A stretch of 17,415 nucleotides of DNA from an uncultured Clostridia bacterium. GTDB taxonomy: Bacteria; Bacillota; Clostridia; Christensenellales; Borkfalkiaceae. Positions 15,301-17,415 of this stretch are shown in pieces; position 1 is the first letter of the stretch, and the number at the start of each line of letters is the position of its first letter. The stretch spans positions 1 to 17,415 of the forward strand of contig CAMWLA010000011.1 of NCBI GenBank assembly GCA_947174975.1, read 5' to 3'. The position numbers were made by a program, and so were the translations under genes. A model generated the notes under the pieces. The model was not told the origin of the DNA, did not search any database, and saw only the letters and a program-made list of their open reading frames with translations.

Positions 15301-17415
15301 TTTCTCAAATGCGTTAAGTCAACTTCGGTCAAAGTTTCACAGCCTTCGAAGCCGCTTGCGCCTATCGAATAACACTTCGTAAGGTCAACGTTTTCCAGTT
15401 TCTTACAGCCGTGGAATGCGTGCGCGCCTACAACTTCGACTCTGTCTAAATTGATTTTGGTAAGTTTTTCGTCCTTGTAGAACGAGTATTCTCTCACGAA
15501 CTTAACCGTTTCGGGAAGCACGACTTCGGTAAGTCCCGAACAGTTATAGAACGCGTATTTCTGAACGTCCTCTACTCCGTAGGGAATAACTACTTTCGTA
15601 ACGGAGGTGTTCATTGCGGGAATCTTGTTTGCGTCGTAGTCGTCTTCGGTAAGCTCGATAGATCTGTCGGTATCGTACAGACAGAACGCATACGCGCCTA
15701 TGTACAAAATACCTTCGTCGTCGGGAATTACGACTTCGCCGCCGAGTCCCTTATACGCTACGAGCATTCTGTTTTCGATTATGAATTCACTCTTAACCGT
15801 AACTCTGATTCTCGCCTTAATGTTTGAACCCTTTACGTTTAAAATTATTATCGACGTTCCTTCTTTAAGCGCCGTTACCGTGCCGTCCTCGTCGACGATA
15901 GCCACTCTCGTGTTCGTCGATTCGTATGAGAATTCACGGCTGTCTTCAACGTACCACGGTTTAACCGCATAGCTTAATTTGATTTTTTCACCGGGGTAGA
16001 AGCTTACTCCGCCACTTAAGCTCGAAACGTAAACTCTGTCGCCCGTGTCGCCGATTTCGCTGGTCTGAGCCGCTCTGGAATATGCGAACACTGTATCGAA
16101 GTAAATGAAGTCAACCGATTCGAGTTCCGCGTCGTTCACGTTTGCCGCAGCTCTCTTTATACCCTTTCTCGTAGATGAAACAGCTTCGCGTTCCTTGACG
16201 TTAATCGTCACGGTAGCTTGCTTGCCGTCCATCATCTCGGTTACGGTAACTTGCGTTTTGCCCGCTTTGAGGCATACGGCTTCACCGTTTTTGAATTCCT
16301 TGGTTATGACGTCAGCCTTAATAACGGAAGTGTTGTACGTCGACCATACGAGGTATTTGAGATAATCTTTGTCATCGTCGAGCGTTGCGTCCGTCGAATA
16401 TAAATATTCGGTTAAATCGATAACGTCGCCGACGTAAGCGTTAATTACGTTTAACGGTCTGCCGCTCGCCTTGCCGTTCGAAGTGAACTTGAAGTCGCCG
16501 CGCGTGCCGGGAAGCTGACAGATATAGATATTCGAATTGAGCGCGTAGTCGTCGATAGAGAACGCAAGCGCGCTGCCGATAAGCTCGTCTGAATAGAGTG
16601 CGTCGAGATAATCGGTAATTTCAAAGCGAACCTTGTTATCCGTTCCTCTCGTGCTGTACACGGGGATTGAATTGTCGCTTAAAAATGCGTAACTTGAACT
16701 CGAAGTGAAAGCTATGGGGCTTATCGACTGAACGTACTGGTTATCGTAAACCGTCAAGGTTAAGTAGAACCTATCCTTCTTTAACGAGTCGTCGTATTCC
16801 TTTTCGTAGAAAGCTTCCTTAATGATGGGAGCTTCATTATCGAGATAGAAATCGAACGAGAAGGAATTTCTTACGTTGGTGGAAAGACCGCCGTCCTCGC
16901 CGAAGTCAAGCTTGCCTTGCATCTTGAACTCGTACTGTCTGTTGTTTACAAGTCCTATACTTCTCGAGCTGATTTTCAAGAACTCGTAATAAGGTATAGG
17001 CGTTCCGCCTTGTGAAAACGCTTTATTTGCGTTGTAGTCGGTATGGTCGTATACGACTTCGCCGGTAATCTTATCGGTAATGGTAAATTCCATTTCCTTT
17101 GCGCCGCGCAAAAGTCCCGCGTATACAGCCGAGATACCGTCTATACAGCCGAGCATATCGGAAATCGCGATATGGTCTTCCGTTGCGGGAATTGCGTCGT
17201 AAACGGTCGTATCGAGGTCGTACAAGAAAGTACCGAGGGGTATTATATAATTATAGAAATACGAACCGTAAGGCGTTGTTGCGTAGTAGTCCGCCTTTAA
17301 TTTGTCCTCGTCGTCGATACTTGCGTCGTGCGCCTGCGACTCAACTTCGTAATAAGTTTTGTCGAACATGGGCGCTTCCGTCCAGTCGCCGAAGAATGCA
17401 AGATAAGGCGCGTTG
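12303..17415 (-). CDS. Giant membrane-anchored LRR surface protein, probable S8 subtilase fusion (5' end outside window)
   Basis: The frame stays open to the right edge, so the Met at 17369 is internal and the true start lies outside. Numbering from that Met (1,688 residues to the stop): the 15 codons before it, read with it, give PYLAFFGDWTEAPMFDK, which matches the FxGDW-xxAP signature I know from the Fn3-like domain behind the catalytic domain of lactocepin/C5a-peptidase S8 proteases. The beta-rich part of this region runs to about 300. Bacterial Ig-like (Big_2-type) domains lie at about 306-392 and 452-526. About 31 BspA-type leucine-rich repeats (IGxxAFxxCxxLxxVxLP pattern) fill 527-1400. 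A helical, stalk-like region (about 1500-1650) precedes one hydrophobic segment (1658-1682) and a KKRLGL tail, so the C-terminus should be cytoplasmic. There is no sortase signal near the end. Role inferred: surface adhesin and, if the missing N-terminus is a subtilase, a protease. Certain as a gene and as an LRR protein; the protease link is inferred. Confidence 0.93.
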   Translation of the reverse strand, partial: NAPYLAFFGDWTEAPMFDKTYYEVESQAHDASIDDEDKLKADYYATTPYGSYFYNYIIPLGTFLYDLDTTVYDAIPATEDHIAISDMLGCIDGISAVYAGLLRGAKEMEFTITDKITGEVVYDHTDYNANKAFSQGGTPIPYYEFLKISSRSIGLVNNRQYEFKMQGKLDFGEDGGLSTNVRNSFSFDFYLDNEAPIIKEAFYEKEYDDSLKKDRFYLTLTVYDNQYVQSISPIAFTSSSSYAFLSDNSIPVYSTRGTDNKVRFEITDYLDALYSDELIGSALAFSIDDYALNSNIYICQLPGTRGDFKFTSNGKASGRPLNVINAYVGDVIDLTEYLYSTDATLDDDKDYLKYLVWSTYNTSVIKADVITKEFKNGEAVCLKAGKTQVTVTEMMDGKQATVTINVKEREAVSSTRKGIKRAAANVNDAELESVDFIYFDTVFAYSRAAQTSEIGDTGDRVYVSSLSGGVSFYPGEKIKLSYAVKPWYVEDSREFSYESTNTRVAIVDEDGTVTALKEGTSIIILNVKGSNIKARIRVTVKSEFIIENRMLVAYKGLGGEVVIPDDEGILYIGAYAFCLYDTDRSIELTEDDYDANKIPAMNTSVTKVVIPYGVEDVQKYAFYNCSGLTEVVLPETVKFVREYSFYKDEKLTKINLDRVEVVGAHAFHGCKKLENVDLTKCYSIGASGFEGCETLTEVDLTHLRNATEETVRVTGGFNVVGRTFKDCTALAIVKMNKDTKLCREMFVNTAIKSVDIYAKNVPTYAFARSSKLEKVVFHNDVLTIDLGAFCQSPLLATVEFKGSVDSIGSQAFYADEKLTSFTLPDSAVEIGDYCFMDTAITTLVLKANTVIKATGALAFDGTQLTTFTVAADNKNYAVDGDGALLVSKDGKTVILAAHNKDFGNFTLDAKYEKVASGAFAGVQITSVTFANKDIVIGDYAFNQCEELTKVVFNADIANSTKAYVGERAFNGCTELAEVENLDKLKNVGDYGFANTGLTEITLGANATFGEGAFFQSKVTEVTIGANSTFGMGVFQNCTALTTVNMPAAGGVHFGADCFAMATALREIDLSKTDGEIENETFYGCTSLTKVDLAGVKTVGAYAFADCSALANVINAMSVETIGEGAFSRQSQNGSAPIFDRIALDSVKEIGMGAFMGNAGLLEITIPATVTKIDGFTFAFCSSLQRVVLPETVTEIGMYAFRGCGSLTSINLNKVKTFGEYSFYDTSFLVTVNLAASETVGANAFENSGLVTRINANHLTYIGDSAFSHTSMSVFNAPNVKYIGRAAFYKNYLLSEFVFGSDIEYVGPMAFLGCLSLQQFAYGADKATTGEINGYATLSDKVLYTKMPSGKFELKAVPGGMTDATLTVMDGTVRIDIYAGNRNTNITKIVLPDSLKTIGNYAFNGYTKLAEVEFNSYTAPVLETQYYPVNAEAEKDYFPTAELAEDAPGYQLLHNQFNLFGYELYYYTFKGLAGSLNPIRMVLSANATDGYDGAVYEACFGKVDYASRTEYVSMDANTVTFLDNAEKVAALKGNIVLSDAKVINSAITALNAMTQDLTEFGYSRDEADALIKAVRDAKTTLTELQVGTAGRDFKNILSKLNSLSDNFSVSQIDMLREINGEINTLTSDEKILLAYTDEYKKFSALLEKYNEYVTGNEYVNSVIAEGDEAANAAISAFAYSAAAVAATVSLLSVAAYAAKKRLGL
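12324..12398 (-). other. C-terminal transmembrane anchor of the LRR protein
   Basis: Residues 1658-1682 (counted from the Met at 17369) form one Ala/Val/Leu-rich hydrophobic segment, SAAAVAATVSLLSVAAYAA at its core. It is followed by KKRLGL and the stop. The positive tail suggests an outside-to-inside orientation. No LPxTG motif lies in front of it, so this looks like a stop-transfer membrane anchor and not a sortase substrate. Confidence 0.85.
13170..15791 (-). repeat. BspA-type leucine-rich repeat array (about 31 units, protein level)
   Basis: Units of about 20-25 residues recur with the pattern (V/I)xxIGxxAFxxCxxLxxVxLPxx(V). Examples are EIGMYAFRGCGSLTSINL and TVGAYAFADCSALANVIN. Two longer non-LRR insertions interrupt the array. 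One contains VDGDGALLVSKDGKTVIL (about residues 863-880). The other contains LSDKVLYTKMPSGKFELKAV (about 1322-1341) followed by PGG. Both resemble the 'dGvLy-kdgk-Lv-yP' breaks seen in other BspA-like proteins. The repeats are diverged in DNA, so recent slippage expansion is unlikely. Confidence 0.9.
17370..17414 (-). other. FxGDW-type signature of the S8-subtilase-associated Fn3-like domain
   Basis: These codons lie upstream of the first in-window Met, in the same frame, and encode NAPYLAFFGDWTEAP. Lactocepins and C5a peptidases carry a comparable P-[FY]-x-x-F-[FY]-GDW-x-x-AP stretch in the Fn3-like domain just after the protease domain. This is recognition from memory of the family. The catalytic Asp/His/Ser residues are not in the window. 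Confidence 0.6.

Noticed and set aside
15504..15518. LPETV in the LRR protein (also at 13839-13853) as a sortase signal
   Set aside because: Both copies are internal parts of leucine-rich repeats, hundreds of residues from the C-terminus. The end of the protein is a plain membrane helix.
17367..17369. ATG at 17369 as the true start of the LRR protein
   Set aside because: The frame is open upstream to the edge, and those codons complete the FxGDW-xxAP motif. There is no signal peptide at this Met and no SD in front of it.

Overview
The window looks like chromosomal DNA from a Gram-positive, low-to-mid GC anaerobe of the Clostridia type, possibly an uncultured gut lineage such as Christensenellales. 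The clues are strong AGGAG/GGAGG ribosome-binding sites, type II lipoprotein signal peptides, and a BspA-like leucine-rich-repeat surface protein. The taxonomy is inference from style only; no phylogenetic marker gene is present.

Everything real is on the minus strand, so the genes are read from the right edge to the left. All six genes point the same way with gaps of 13, 11, 29, 70 and 28 bases, and I see no convincing internal promoter or terminator. This looks like one stretch of a longer operon whose beginning (right) and end (left) both lie outside the window. No stretch over about 70 bases lacks a gene. There are no RNA genes, mobile elements or CRISPR arrays.

In transcription order: (1) 17415-12303, the C-terminal ~1,700 residues of a giant surface protein. 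It opens in what looks like the Fn3-like domain that follows the catalytic domain of lactocepin/C5a-peptidase-type S8 subtilases, continues with two Ig-like domains and about 31 BspA-type leucine-rich repeats, and ends in a helical stalk and one membrane anchor. (2) 12289-11735, a small lipoprotein of unknown function. (3) 11723-9336 and (4) 9306-6505, two paralogous large lipoproteins sharing an Ig-like domain and a long C-terminal region but carrying different N-terminal spacer modules. (5) 6434-1842, a 1,530-residue lipoprotein with about seven tandem Ig-like domains and a long beta-rich C-terminal half. (6) 1813-1, a lipoprotein with five ~82-residue tandem repeats, cut by the left edge.

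The five lipoproteins should sit on the outer face of the membrane beside the anchored LRR protein. A reasonable inference is a co-expressed surface apparatus for binding, and perhaps proteolysing, a large extracellular substrate or host/neighbour surface. No catalytic motif is visible inside the window, and the substrate cannot be read from the sequence. The most notable signals are the His/Cys-rich modules just outside the membrane in two of the lipoproteins, the 82-residue repeat array, the module exchange between the two paralogues, and a structured 70-base leader in front of the largest lipoprotein gene.
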